Positions 1 through 10,929 of a stretch of 64,000 nucleotides of DNA are shown here, piece after piece. The stretch lies in the NCBI GenBank assembly GCA_015178975.1, contig WHVD01000048.1, forward strand, positions 310,001-374,000, in the 5' to 3' direction. This DNA comes from Hysterangium stoloniferum. Lineage: Eukaryota > Basidiomycota > Agaricomycetes > Hysterangiales > Hysterangiaceae. Every line of letters begins with the position of its first letter. The first letter of the stretch is position 1. The translations under genes were made by a program, and so were the position numbers. The notes beneath the pieces were generated by a model. That model saw only the letters and a program-made list of their open reading frames with translations. It was not told the DNA's origin and did no database searches.

Positions 1-1010
1 TGTGATAGAGGGTCCCCTGACACATACCCATCTGGCAGTTGTGGACCATAGTGGAGCTAAATGCTGTCACAGATGCATCACACTAATATTCCAACACACT
101 CACTCATTGCATGTTCACAACACTCACAATCCTCTTCAAACCCATTCCAACAATCAACTTGTCTGGCTTGACCTTTACCAATCCCTTGGTGAGTGCATCT
201 GTGACTTGGTCACTTGTCAGAACATATGACAATTTGATTTCACCAGCATCAACATGTTTGCATATGAAGTGATACATACACTGATGTGTTTCATTCAGCT
301 ATGTGATTCTGAGTTCTTTGCAAGGGTCATTGCAGATTGATTGTCCACATAAAGTGGTGTAGGTGAGTCTTAAGTAAACCCCAATTCTCCCATAAACATT
401 CTAAACCATAACACTTCTTTTCCAGTATGCACCATTGCCATATATTTGGCTTCAGTGCTCAATTGAGCAGTTGAAGTGTCTGTTTTTTTTAACTCCAACT
501 GATGGTGTCACCTGCAAGGAAGAAAATGTACCCTGTAAGTGAATGTTGGTCATTTTTGTCTGCTGCCCAATCTGCATCAACATACTGTAGCCACTGATTC
601 TTGTGTTCCCAGATTTCTTGTAAACAATCTGAAAGTCTGAGGATCCTTTCAATTATCTCAAGACTCACTTTATCACCTTTTGATGGTCATCACCAGGATT
701 TGCACAATGTTAGCTGAGTACACCCACTGCAAAGGCAAGGTCTGGTCAAGTGCCAATCATGGCATACATGAAGGATCCCACAGCACTTTGGTAAGGTTTT
801 GCTTCAATTTCTGGAGTATTCAACTTGGCTAATGTGATGTTTGGCTCAATAGGCATCATGGCAGCTTTTCAGTCTGACATTCCAAACTGATCAAGAATAT
901 CAAGGATGTAATGATGCTGGGATACAGACAGTGTGTGCCCTTTTTGATCTCGAGTCATCTCCATCCGCAAGGATCCAATTTCTGGTTTTATTTGTATGCA
1001 TTGTCTTACA
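1..1010 (-). pseudogene. Ty1/copia pol 3' relic (reverse transcriptase end and RNase H)
   Basis: Read on the minus strand, with frame changes, the segment gives the usual end of a copia polyprotein. About 720-900 holds a stretch with YQSAVGSFMYAMIGTRPDLAFAV. About 480-560 reads ADWAADKNDQHSLTGYIFF followed by AGDTISWS, the RNase H start. About 440-475 gives TAQLSTEAKYMA, and about 300-350 gives LYVDNQSAMTLAKN. In-frame stops and at least one frameshift break it, so no protein can be made. The element enters from beyond the left edge of the window, and no LTR was recognised. It is the only copia sequence seen; the other retroelements in the window are Ty3/gypsy. Confidence 0.85.
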
Positions 1011-1207
1011 TAGGGCTCGATAGATGAAAATGGTTCATGTTTACAATGACATAACCTTATAGATGAAAATGGATATTAAAAAAGGGTGTTCACAAGTCTA
1101 TTACCCCATTGTAGATTGTGTATTACAATAAGTCAACTCATACTATTTTTAATAAATACACCTGATTAGTATATTTACTTGATGGTATTTTCTTTTTTGA
1201 TGAGTTG

Positions 1208-1330
1208 GTCTATACTAGCCATCTCATGGGCCTACTAGTTATACTAACCATCTCATGGGCCTACTAGTTATACTAACCATCTCATGAGGTGTGCTAGTTA
1301 TGCTAGCCATCTCACATGCCCACTAGCTAT
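1208..1330. repeat. Short tandem repeat, ~29-bp unit, about 4 copies
   Basis: The block ACCATCTCATGGGCCTACTA recurs at about 29-bp spacing and becomes degenerate in its last copies. It lies in AT-rich DNA (about 1020-1780) in which I see no gene. Confidence 0.7.
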
Positions 1331-1867
1331 CATTGTTTGAGGCTAGGTGCTCTAGGATCAATACAGACAATAGAAAAACAGGTCAGGTGGAAGTATGCAT
1401 GCTACCTTGGATATTTATTAGCTATCATTCCTCAAATAGCTTCTTTATACATGCTTTGATACATTTATTAATTTATCAATTATTAATTATTAACTAGTAG
1501 AAATGGCAGAAAATATATTCAAAATATTGCAAATTGAAGGGCAATTAACTTTAGGAGAATGGTGTGAAATGAACAAACAAAAAAAATGGCCATGCAGTGC
1601 AATGAGAGGATAAGTTGGAAGAATTGAATGAATATGGGACATATGTGGGAACAACAGAGAAAAAGAGGCTAGGCTGGGGTAGACATTGGGTCATGGGGAT
1701 TGAGTATGGCCTCCTGGTCATTTATTGCTGCAGGTTCAGCCTCTAGGGCAATGTTAGACATTCCAGGTGTGAATACTACATGAGCTTTTCATCATTAGGA
1801 ATTTTTGCATGTTCCCTAGATATTCATGATAATTATTTAATCAATGGGAAAAAAATCAAAAACATAC

Positions 1868-2016
1868 CTGCCATTAATCCAAAGCACCTTTTGCACTTTG
1901 GCACAGTCCACAGGATTCTCCTCCTCAACAACTTTCAATCCATAGATGTGCTCTTCATAGTGCCTGAAATACTGAGCAGCATTAAATATGCCAGCTTTGA
2001 TGCTTTGGTCACTCAT
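1868..2016 (-). pseudogene. Unrecognised exon-like open stretch
   Basis: On the minus strand an ATG at 2016 opens about 50 codons that read protein-like (including YFRHYEEHIYGLKVVEEEN and CAKVQKVLWINGR) and end directly at a canonical fungal intron donor GTATGT (1862-1867). I recognise no family and found no convincing second exon downstream on that strand. It is best treated as a leftover of a gene in repeat-rich surroundings. Confidence 0.25.
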
Positions 2017-2059
2017 ATTCCAGAGGTGTTAAGATTTAAGCAAAATAGGGAGAGGAGGC

Positions 2060-2580
2060 TCTAAGTTGGGGGGCTAATGATGGTAACTAAGTCAATTGGG
2101 GTGCCAATGATAGAGATCATACTAGTTGGGAGGTCCAACTCTATAAATGTAGTGGAGCTTGGCTTCAACTTATGTGTTACATCCTCACACAAACTGTTAG
2201 GGTGCTCCAGTATTTCAAACAGAGCGGATAGTATGATAGGAATGAAGATCAACACTTAGCTCAATTGACTGGAGGGCTGAATTACATACTAAGAGTTGTA
2301 AGGCAAGGGGTTACAGCTTGCCAAAGACACCTTTGAGGGTATTAGAACAGGATTAATAGGACTGAGCACTAGAAGGGGGTAATCTAAGTCAATATTTAAC
2401 TGGAGAACTGTAGCATACATGGAAAGAGCTTTACATGACAGTGAGATGGATGATCAGGGGGCTGATCAAAGAAGTGAGAGTGATGCAGAGTTAAAAATCA
2501 GTAGGGAAGGAACAGAGATCCAAATGAGACTAAATACAATATAACAAAGTATTCTAAAAAGGTATTAGGTGGAAAATGGG
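2060..2580. repeat. LTR-like repeat family G, copy 1
   Basis: This segment matches, with substitutions, about 7260-7620, 15330-15700 and 44335-44590, and in inverse orientation 9600-9715. Shared landmarks in order are: GTGGAGCTTGGCTTCAACTT (the window-wide conserved box, about 2155-2180), CTGTTAGGGTGCTCCAGTAT, CAACACTTAGCTCAATTGAC, and TAATCTAAGTCAATATTT. No coding sequence is visible. It is called LTR-like because it carries the box found in proven LTRs here; its termini could not be fixed. Confidence 0.55.
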
Positions 2581-2620
2581 ATGTACATGACAGGGGAGTG
2601 AATGGGATGGAAGGCTAAGA

Positions 2621-3069
2621 GGCTAAGCTACAAAGAAACAGGTATCAGGGGCACTGTGAGTGGTGACACCATGAGTGGGGGTACCAATAGTGGGATGCTG
2701 CAGGGTTATGAGACTAAAACAGGTTGCAGGGGTCTGAAACAACAGGGATCCCAACAAGAGGTGAACAATGAGCCCATAATGAACCTAAAATAAATGATGC
2801 CACATCAGATAAAACAACATTACTTGTGAGTGACTTAAAATTGTACATGCCAAAGCAATAGTTGGAAACAGCATAGGGTTGAAGGCAATGGGATTATGCA
2901 CAGTGAGGGGAGGATTGCCTTCAAATGCAAGGATTTTCTGGATGCTCAGTTGTTCAAATGCACCCTGTCACAATATTTGCTATAGGGATGCTAGTATAAT
3001 GTCACTACATAATGTTGGCACTGTAGGTAGTGACTTACATGGGGTGGTGCCACACTATGAAATCATGTA
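2621..3069. repeat. Left arm of inverted duplication flanking the Tc1 element
   Basis: Bases 2621-3069 are the reverse complement, with few differences, of 6355-6801. The match begins at GGCTAAGCTACAAAGAAACA and runs into the Tc1 end without a gap. A third, uninterrupted relative of the right arm lies at about 34300-34524. The small reading frames here (for example 2879-3118) are not supported as genes. Confidence 0.85.
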
Positions 3070-3522
3070 CAGTGGGTCAAAAAACTGTCCCAATGTTTTC
3101 TCATTTTTAAAAGGTTAGGTATAGACCACTGACATGAGCAGAAAATTGAAGTAAATTATCAAAGGTACTATAGGATCATGGCTTGAAGGTAAGCCTTTGT
3201 TCATGTGATTTGAATGAAAACCCATTGAATAATAAATAAAGCAAAACAGCTACTCATTGTGACAGTTTTTTGACCTATGATTATTTTACTTTCTAGTACT
3301 TTTTATTCCCCCCTTTTTCCTTTATAACTGCCCTGATCCTTCTAGGCATACTTTCTATTAGATCCTGGAAGACTTCTGGTCAGATTGTATTCCACTCCTC
3401 CACCACTCTCTTCCACAATTCATGTACTCCCTTGGGTGATGTGTTATATTTTTGGAGTTGGCATTTGAGGTGTTCCCAAAGATGTTCTATGGGGTTAAGA
3501 TCAGGGGATTGGGGAGGCCAGG

Positions 3523-5205
3523 TGTTACAACCAGAAAACCGACCAGACTCCAGACACTAACTTATACACACCTGCACCCTACATGCACCAGTTATCAGTT
3601 TACCAGAATACCTGCTGGACTCCAGACATCAGACCTGCCTGTGCTCCACCTTTGTTACTTCATGTATCAGTCACCAGAATACCCACTGGAACCTGCACCT
3701 GGCTATCTCTGACCCTGTCCCACGTACCAGTCATGTTACGACCGGAATTCCCGCCGGACTCCAGGCACTAACTTATATGCACCCATTGTCAGTTCACTGG
3801 AATTCCCACCGGACTCCGTACATCAGACTTGTCTACATTCGACTTCATTACATTGTGTTTCAGTCACCAGAATACTCACCAGACTCCGTCCCTGTCTATG
3901 TCCGTCCTCATCCCGCGCGTCAGTCACTGGACCCCACTCGTAAAACCCATCATCCCTCTAACAGAGCCCCGTTCCCGTTTTAGTCAAATGACCTGGCATG
4001 ATTTGGATTCCACTTCTGCTCCGTTTCCCGTTATGGTTTATGACTTGTCACGTTTCGGACTCCACTCCATTCCGTCCCATTCCTAACACCAAATTTGGTG
4101 TTTACTATTCCCATTTCATGTTTTGCTAGTTTCATTTCATCATTACTGGATTTGGTATGTCATTCACTCCACAGTCTATTTAAACTGGCAGATGTTGTAC
4201 ATACAATCCAGTCAGAAAATCGGCTTAGATTCCCCCCAGTAATCTAATACATTTTCCACTCTAAAACCCTACTTGAATCACACCGCTCACACTAGTCGGA
4301 GCCCACGGGCTCCAGCACATCTATCTCTCTCGACTCACGACCCCTCAACCTACAACCTCCAACCCACAACCTCCAACCCACAACCTCCAACCCACAACCC
4401 CTCGACCCACAAACCCCACCTGGACCCCCTGGGATTCCCATCCACCTGTCTGAAATTGGACAACATGATCTCACAATGGTGCAGCCTATAAGCTGAAACC
4501 AAGTTCTACCAGATATTCTGCAGGTTTCTCCAGAAACCCACTGTGTATGTACCCTAACAAGTCACCAGGCTCCTCTCGGAATACTGTCAGCTCTCTAACT
4601 GAGCCCCATTCCCATTATGGTCAAATGACCTGTCACAATTCGGACTCCACTTCCACCCCATTCCTGTTATGGTCTAATGACCTGTCACAATTCACACTCC
4701 ACTCTGCTCTGTTCCATTCCTAACACCAAACTTGGTGTTTACTTATCCCGTTTCATGTTTACTAGTTTAGATTTCATTATTACTGGATTTGGTATCTTAA
4801 CATTCCACAGTCTATATAGTCTGGCAGATGTTGTACATACAATCCAGTCAGAAAATCAGCTTAGATTCTTCCCAGTAATCTCAGTATATTTTCCACTCTA
4901 ATCTCCTCTTTGAAACAAACTGCTATTTACCTCGTCAGAGCCCACAGGCTCCGACCCATCTATCACTTGACCTCTGACCCATCACTGCCTGACATCTCGA
5001 CCTCTGTGGGATTCCCACAGTCAACCCTCCAACCTCTCAACCCACCAACTACTCCTGGACTCCCCCAGTTTCCCATCCACCTGTCTGAAATTTGGATGAC
5101 ACGATCTCACGAGGGTGCAGCCTATAAGCTGAAGCCAAGTCCTACTGGCTTTCCCACAGTTTTCTCTGGAAACCCTCCAATAAGCTCCACACATGCAACT
5201 TAACA
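3523..5205 (+). mobile_element. Solo LTR, family B (copy B1), inserted in the Tc1 transposase
   Basis: It starts TGTTACAACCAG, ends CAACTTAACA, and has a perfect 5-bp target duplication CCAGG (3518-3522 and 5206-5210). It is itself interrupted by a second LTR-B (3734-4559); without that its length is about 850 bp. The conserved box GCAGCCTATAAGCTGAAGCC lies at about 5115-5135, some 70-90 bp from the 3' end. Only one LTR and no internal region is present, so this is a recombined solo LTR. Confidence 0.93.
3734..4559 (+). mobile_element. Solo LTR, family B (copy B2), nested in B1
   Basis: It begins TGTTACGACCGGAATTCCCG, ends GTACCCTAACA, and is flanked by the perfect 5-bp duplication AGTCA (3729-3733 and 4560-4564). 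Length is 826 bp. It includes a short pyrimidine-rich tandem block (CAACCTCCAACCCA, about 4345-4405) and the conserved box at about 4472-4495. Its CpG content looks higher than that of B1, which fits a younger insertion. Confidence 0.93.
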
Positions 5206-6354
5206 CCAGGATAGTACTTGAATTTCCTTGTCCTCAAACCATTTTGTTGCCTGCCAAGATATATGTTTAGGATCATTGTCCTGCTGAAAGTAACAGCTGG
5301 CCTCCTCCATTTCCAACTTTTCAAAACTTTCCACTACTCCCAGCTCCAAAATTTGACAGTATTGTTCAGCATCCATCCTCCACTGCACTTCTATGAGCTT
5401 TCCCACCCCATTCCAACCCATACAACCCCATACCATGAGGTTATTTCCTCCTCCATGTTTGACTGTTGGTATTGTAGTCCTGTCAGACACTGGTTCTCCT
5501 CTTTGTTTCCACACATATGACTTTCCATCTGACCCAATCCTGTTAATCCCGGTCTCATCTGACCATAACACCCTCTTCCAGTCCTCCACAGTCTGATTTT
5601 CATGATATTGGGCAAATTTGAACTGCTTCTGATGAATGGCTATGAGCAATGGTCATTTTTGCTTTGTTGCAGAGTAAAAACCATTCTCCTTCAGTATATT
5701 TCTGACTGTTTGAGGAGTGAGAGGGTTGGATATGATAGAATTAATGAATTGGGTAGCCTGAACTGCATAATCAAGCTGTCCAGAGCTGATTTGATGGATT
5801 ATTGACTGTTTGTCACAACCAGAAAGCTTGGAAGGATGGCCCCCAGGGTTGTTCTCCTTGTTCTCATCCACTCCCCTACTAATCCCATTTATAGTACTCT
5901 TGCCTAGACCAGTTCTTTCCCAGATTTGGTGATAGAAATAGCCTTCATTGAGGAGAGAGACAATAGAAGAGTCTTGAGCAGCAGAAATAGATCTCATGAT
6001 GGTGGTAAGAGGTCAGGATGCAGTTGAACCACTTTAAACCTGTCAAACAAATACAAATAAAGTTATGTGACATGTTTTATTGTTTCCACGGCCTCCCTCT
6101 GCCTTGAACTGGTGTATAACAGTAGGAACACAGGTCAAAAAATAAAGGTCAAAAAACTGTCCCAATGAGTAGCTGTTTTGTTTTATTTATTATTTAATGG
6201 GCTTTGATTCAAATCACATGAACAAAGGCTTACCTTCAAGCCATGATCCTATAGTACCTTTGATAATTTACTTCGAATTTCTGCTCATGTTAGTGGTCCA
6301 TACCAACCCAACCTTTTAAAAATGAAAACATTGGGACAGTTTTTTGACCCACTG

Positions 6355-6801
6355 TACATGATTTCATAGTGTGGCACCACCTCATGTAAGTCACTACCTA
6401 CAGTGCCAACATTATGTATTGACATTATACTAGCATCCCTATAGCAAATATTGTGACAGGGTGCATTTGAACAACTGAGCATCCAGCAAATCCTTGTATT
6501 TGAAGGCAATCCTCCCCTCACTGTGCATGATCCCATTGCCTTCAACCCTATGCTGTTTCCAACTATTGCTCTGGAATGTACAATTTTAAGTCACTCACAA
6601 GTATTGTTGTTTTATCTGATGTGGCATCATTTATTTTAGGTTCATTATGGGCTCATTGTTCACCTTTTGTTAGGATCCCTGTTGTTCCAGACCTGCAACC
6701 TGTTTTAGTCTCATAACCCTCCAGCATCCCACTATTGGTACCCCCACTCATGGTATCACCACTCACAGTGCCCCTGAGACCTGTTTCTTTGTAGCTTAGC
6801 C
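6355..6801. repeat. Right arm of inverted duplication flanking the Tc1 element
   Basis: It is the reverse complement of 2621-3069. It also matches about 34300-34524, where the same sequence carries no Tc1 element and is preceded by different DNA, so the right arm is probably the original flank and the left arm the duplicated one. Confidence 0.85.
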
Positions 6802-7935
6802 TGAGATTAAATAAACTCAATGGGCATCCAGAAATAACCATGTGGAGGGAATAGATGTGGAATGTGGCAATATGTATAAAAAGGTAGTAAGTCTTAGTGT
6901 GGCTAGACACTAGCGAAAGAATTAAGCAGGATGAGCAATACTTTAAAATAAATGAAGGTATTATTCCATAAGCTTCTATTAATGAGAGGGGGATTCTAAA
7001 TGGTATTCTGAGTCAATGTTTAAACTGAAGGGTAGTAGTATACAAGATAGGATTTTATACTAATGTAAATGGAAGCATGGAGGACTGAAAATGGTGATTT
7101 TATATTAACAGGACACAGGAAATTAGGAAAATGGAACAGGGGGTCAAGAAAAGGAATACAAGACAAGAGAAAAGAATAAATACTCTGAGGTGGCAAATGA
7201 TATGGTTGTTAAGTCTAAACAAGGAGGGCAAAAGGGGATGATTTTGGAGGTCTGAAAATGGGGAATGATACTAATCAGGAGATCCAATTCTATAACACAA
7301 AGTGGAGCTTGGCTTCAACTTATGTGTTGCACCATTCACATGAACTGTTAGGGTGCTCCGGTAGTTCAATGGAGTGGATAGTATGATAAAGACTAAAGAC
7401 AACACTTAGCTCAGTTGACCAGAGGGTTAAAAATACTAACAGTTGTAGAGCAAAGTGGACTTAAACAAGAGGAGGGTAATCTAGGTTGAATTTCAAACTA
7501 GAGAATTGTAGCATACTGTACATGGAAAGAGCTTCATACTACAGTGCGATGGATGATTGGAGGGCCAATTGGAGAAGTGAGAGTCATGACAGAATCAAAA
7601 GAAACATGGATGAAGGGAGAGCATTGGAAATGAAGACAGAATGGAATCCCTAAAGGGGTAGTTTACAACACAACAGGTTTTAGAGTGCCAAGGAGGTGGT
7701 ACTATGTTCTGGGGGCTCTGATGTTAGGGTACCAGGATAAGAACAAGTTGTGGAGGCTGAAAGACAGGGAGGTCAATATAAACCAAGTGTCAGGGTCCCA
7801 AGGTGGTGGCTCTGTGGTCCAAGGCACTGATGTCGGGATCCCAGAAAGGTTATCAAGGTAAAACCAAGTTGTGGGGCCCAAAAGGGTGAGGATCTTAACA
7901 GTGGTGAAGTGATGCAAGAAATAATTGAATGCCAT
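6802..7935. repeat. Decayed repeat DNA including family G, copy 2
   Basis: About 7265-7620 matches family G (box at about 7308-7335). About 7680-7935 holds two related blocks of the type GGGATCCCAG...AAACCAAGTTGTGGGG that also occur at about 2690-2760, 15890-16010 and 54960-55040. No gene is supported, and the ORF at 7702-7935 is part of this repeat. Confidence 0.5.
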
Positions 7936-8189
7936 CAGAAGGAAAATGGGATGGAGTGGCTAGAAAATGAAGTCATTAAGTGGGTGAGTTGTCAGTACAT
8001 GGTCATCAGAAATGTTGCATCAGAAATACCAATGTCAGGATGACAGAGTATAGGTTGAAAACACAAATAGGGGCCTGAATGACATAGTTCCTAACAGGTA
8101 GATTCTAACTCAATATTTGAAATGGAGATTAGTAGAATATAAGACAATAATTATACTAAAATATTTAATGACAGACAGATGAGTAGAAG

Positions 8190-8656
8190 GGGAGTGAGAA
8201 TGAGAAAGGGAGTATGAATGAGAAGGGGAGTATGAATGAGAAGGGGAGTATGATTGAAGAGGGGAGTATGAATGAGGAGGGGAGTATGAATGAGGAGGGG
8301 AGTATGAATGAGGAGGGGAGTATGAATGAGGAGGGGAGTATGAATGAGGAGGGGAGTATGAATGAGGAGGGGAGTATGAATGAGGAGGGGAGTATGAATG
8401 AGGAGGGGAGTATGAATGAGGAGGGGAGTATGAATGAGGAGGGGACTATGAATGAGGAGGGGAGTATGAATGAGGAGGGGAGTATGAATGAGGAGGGGAG
8501 TATGAATGAGGAGGGGAGTATGAATGAGGAGGGGACTATGAATGAGGAGGGGAGTATGAATGAGGAGGGGAGTATGAATGAGGAGGGGAGTATGAATGAG
8601 GAGGGGAGTATGAATGAGGAGGGGAGTATGAATGAGGAGGGGAGTATGAATGAGGA
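8190..8656. repeat. 18-bp minisatellite (GAATGAGGAGGGGAGTAT)n
   Basis: About 25 head-to-tail 18-bp units, nearly identical. A few early units read GAGAAGGGG and two units read GGGGACTAT. Because 18 is a multiple of 3, long ORFs appear on both strands (a repeating MNEEGS peptide on plus), but these are repeat artefacts. The array abuts the mosaic LTR that follows. Confidence 0.95.
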
Positions 8657-9349
8657 GTCTGGTAATATTCCAAATACTTTCTGGGAATGTCCCCTGGAGT
8701 CCGCAGGTAATAGTCCAGAGAGTTTCTGGGGATTAGTACAAAGAGTATCATAATAATTGCCAGAGTACTGGGATGGACTTGGCTTCAGCTTATGTGCTGG
8801 GCCCTTGTACACTCATTTGGGTGTCCATATTTCAAGCTGATGGAATGCGTACAAGGAAGATGTATATTCCAGAGTTCCCATGGGGGTTCCAGGAATCAAG
8901 CATGCAGACAGACAAGAGGAGTAGAGACTGGATCAGGATGTATTTGGGGTGTAACTACATAGTTTGAGATTCAAACTAGATTTAAGTACATGAGTATGGG
9001 AGACTATATAGACTTTGAAATATATACAATACCAAATCTGGTAATACATAATTAAGTGCAATACAAGTAAACATAAAATGAGATGAGCAAAAGGGATGGA
9101 ACAGAACAGAAGTGGAGGATGAATTAGGACAGGTCATTTGACCATAATGGGAGTGGGTTCTATGCTCTGTTAGAGGGGTTCTGGGAGTCCAGTCAGAGTC
9201 CAGTGATGGGTACATGAGACACAGAGAGTCAGGTATAAACAGGTTGATGTGTGGGTCCAGTCCAGTGGAGTCCAACAACTGGTGCATGAGACAGTGTCAG
9301 GTGCACATAGGGTGGGGTATGGAGCCTGGCAGGCTTTCTGGTCCTAACA
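8657..9349 (-). mobile_element. Mosaic LTR 'E' (LTR-C-like part joined to LTR-B-like part)
   Basis: In the minus (sense) direction the last ~100 bp (8660-8800) resemble LTR-C (TTTCTGGGGATTAGT, box at 8775-8800). The first ~350 bp (9000-9349) resemble the 5' half of LTR-B, with the TGTTAGGACCAGAAAGCC start seen as the inverse at 9332-9349. A second mosaic of the same design is at 44593-45215. The sense 3' end beyond the minisatellite and a target duplication were not found. Confidence 0.6.
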
Positions 9350-9557
9350 CACAGGTGAAAAAATGCAGGATTAAAAAACTGTCCCGATGAGTAGCTGTTT
9401 TGTTTTATATATTATTCAATGAGGTTTGATCTGAATCATATGAACCAAGGCTTAGTATCTTTTATAATTTACTTAGATTTCCTGCTTCTGCCAGTGGTCC
9501 ATACCAGCCCAACCTTTCAAAAATCAGAAAACATTGGGACAGTTTTCTGAGCCACTG
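9350..9557. mobile_element. Tc1 right-end remnant (single ~200-bp TIR)
   Basis: It matches 6130-6354 closely. The inner inverted motif is at about 9374-9400, and the outer motif ends ...CCACTG at 9557 followed by TA. The rest of that transposon is missing: the mosaic LTR ends exactly where the match starts, so the LTR inserted in, or deleted into, a second Tc1 copy. Confidence 0.8.
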
Positions 9558-9597
9558 TATGACTCTTAGTATATCAGGAAAATGAGTTAAGTGTTGT

Positions 9598-9720
9598 CTA
9601 GAGTTTGTATTGTATTATCTGCTTTGTGGAAATACTGGAGCACCTCAACAGTTTGTATAAGGGTGCAACACATAAGTTGAAGCCAAGCTCCACCCATTTT
9701 ATAGAGTTGGTCAGTTGCTG
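9598..9720 (-). repeat. Family G fragment, inverse orientation
   Basis: The conserved box reads CACATAAGTTGAAGCCAAGC at about 9668-9690. The flank CTGGAGCACCTCAACAGTTT is the inverse of the family G sequence after the box. Confidence 0.6.
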
Positions 9721-10299
9721 CCCAAGAGGGCTACAATAAAAACATTCTTCATATATATGTGGTTGAAGGTTAGGCTCATGACACAGGTGATGTGTGATGT
9801 GATTTGATATGAGGTTTGTTGAATTCAGGTATATGTATGTTTGAACCCTCCAGGTACAACAACATATTACCAACATTGTCGTTTTTTATCACTCCCACTC
9901 GAGCACAGCTGTGGAATTTAAAGCCTCATGTGCCTCGGGAACACTGGGCATTAACGCGAAAAAACACCAACTTCGGAGAGTACACACGCACACACTAATC
10001 TATATACCGGCCTCCCACTGCTCATATCTATTGAAAAGTATGTATTAGTTTTATAATGTATTATAATTATGATACTAAGAACTATTTTAAAGTGCTTATC
10101 AGTATGCTTTCTGGCGCCAGGAAGAACTCACGCTCGCGGAAGCCAATTGTCTAATTAGCCATACCCGGAATACAGCCGCACATCGCATGCAACAAAAATG
10201 CGAATCATAACACTAGTCGTGACCAGGCAGCCAAGAATAACGACAACAGTGTGGAAACGCACCATCCATCTGTCGAATATTCGAATGTCCTAGCCGCCC

Positions 10300-10725
10300 G
10301 TGTCGCTGTCTTACGCAGCGAAGGAATTACCCTTTGCCGCCCACAGCCTCGCACCCAATGCCATCACCAGGTTTTGTTCCTTCACAAATGCGCCTCTCGC
10401 AAATACATTCCCCCATTCTCAACCATTCTCCACAGCAAATGTCCCACTCTCGCAGATGCCGCCACCTGAGACAATTGCCCGACTACCGGACCCGCTTATG
10501 TGCAACGTTCCACACATATTTACAGCCGGATTCTGCCTGAACACCATACAGCAGCAAGATTTGCGTGTTTCTTATATCCCACTCGACCACAAGCTCGAAC
10601 CTGGCACAATGGGTAGGTTGCAATGTGATTTTGATAAGGATATAAGGGGTGAATCTGTTGGGAATGGAGCAGTTGGCTCGTCACGACTCCCTGGCGTACC
10701 AGAATTGGTTCTTGTTTACTGGTAA
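10300..10725 (+). CDS. Doubtful ORF in a GC-richer patch, 141 codons
   Basis: The patch 9890-10930 differs in base use from the repeats around it and keeps CpG dinucleotides, so it may be ordinary host DNA. The longest frame encodes 141 residues, rich in Pro, Ala, Ser and Leu, with no domain I recognise. Two other frames overlap it with similar length. No TATA signal or introns could be assigned with confidence. I treat it as a possible short gene or the remains of one. Confidence 0.2.
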   Translation: MSLSYAAKELPFAAHSLAPNAITRFCSFTNAPLANTFPHSQPFSTANVPLSQMPPPETIARLPDPLMCNVPHIFTAGFCLNTIQQQDLRVSYIPLDHKLEPGTMGRLQCDFDKDIRGESVGNGAVGSSRLPGVPELVLVYW

Positions 10726-10929
10726 ATATCCCATATATTAAATTACAGTATCTACCACGTTATACAAAAAACCTAATCTGAAGCCTGGGGTTCTTTCACA
10801 TGCTTAATTAACCACCGCGAATCTCAGAAATTCGCATGGAGTTGGGTGGATTCCACTGCCGCGCGTCGTGCGCTCCCTCTATCTGAATCTGTCTCATTAA
10901 AATACATCGGGGGCGGGTCGGCTCCTCGC

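Larger units (their letters stand above)
3290..5997 (-). pseudogene. Tc1-family DD34E transposase, split by LTR insertion and one nonsense codon
   Basis: It would cut and rejoin the transposon at TA sites. The N-terminal part (5997 down to 5653) has the helix-turn-helix DNA-binding region (GKSTINGISRG). The catalytic part (5649 down to 5206) shows WSDETGIN with the first Asp and QQDNDPKH with the second Asp. After the LTR block it resumes at 3522 with SPDLNPIEHLW, holding the catalytic Glu. Exactly 34 residues separate the second Asp and the Glu, as in Tc1 (DD34E). The reading frame is continuous across the LTR insertion once one copy of the CCAGG duplication is removed. One stop, TGA at 5650-5652, stands where an Arg CGA is likely. 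All catalytic residues are otherwise present. Confidence 0.9.
3070..6354 (-). mobile_element. Tc1/mariner-type DNA transposon, interrupted by two solo LTRs
   Basis: The element begins CAGTGGGTCAAAAAACTGTC and ends with its inverse, and is bordered by TA on both sides (3068-3069 and 6355-6356), the Tc1/mariner target. The terminal inverted repeats are about 210 bp. Each starts with the ~26-bp terminal motif and ends with a second, inverted copy of it (about 3257-3281 and 6147-6173). The single gene is on the minus strand. LTR-B copies at 3523-5205 split it; without them the element would be about 1.6 kb, normal for Tc1. TIR identity is still high. Confidence 0.9.

Noticed and set aside
8165..8812. 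Long ORFs on both strands encoding repeating hexapeptides
   Set aside because: They are translations of an 18-bp minisatellite with period divisible by 3; no start context, domain or intron support.
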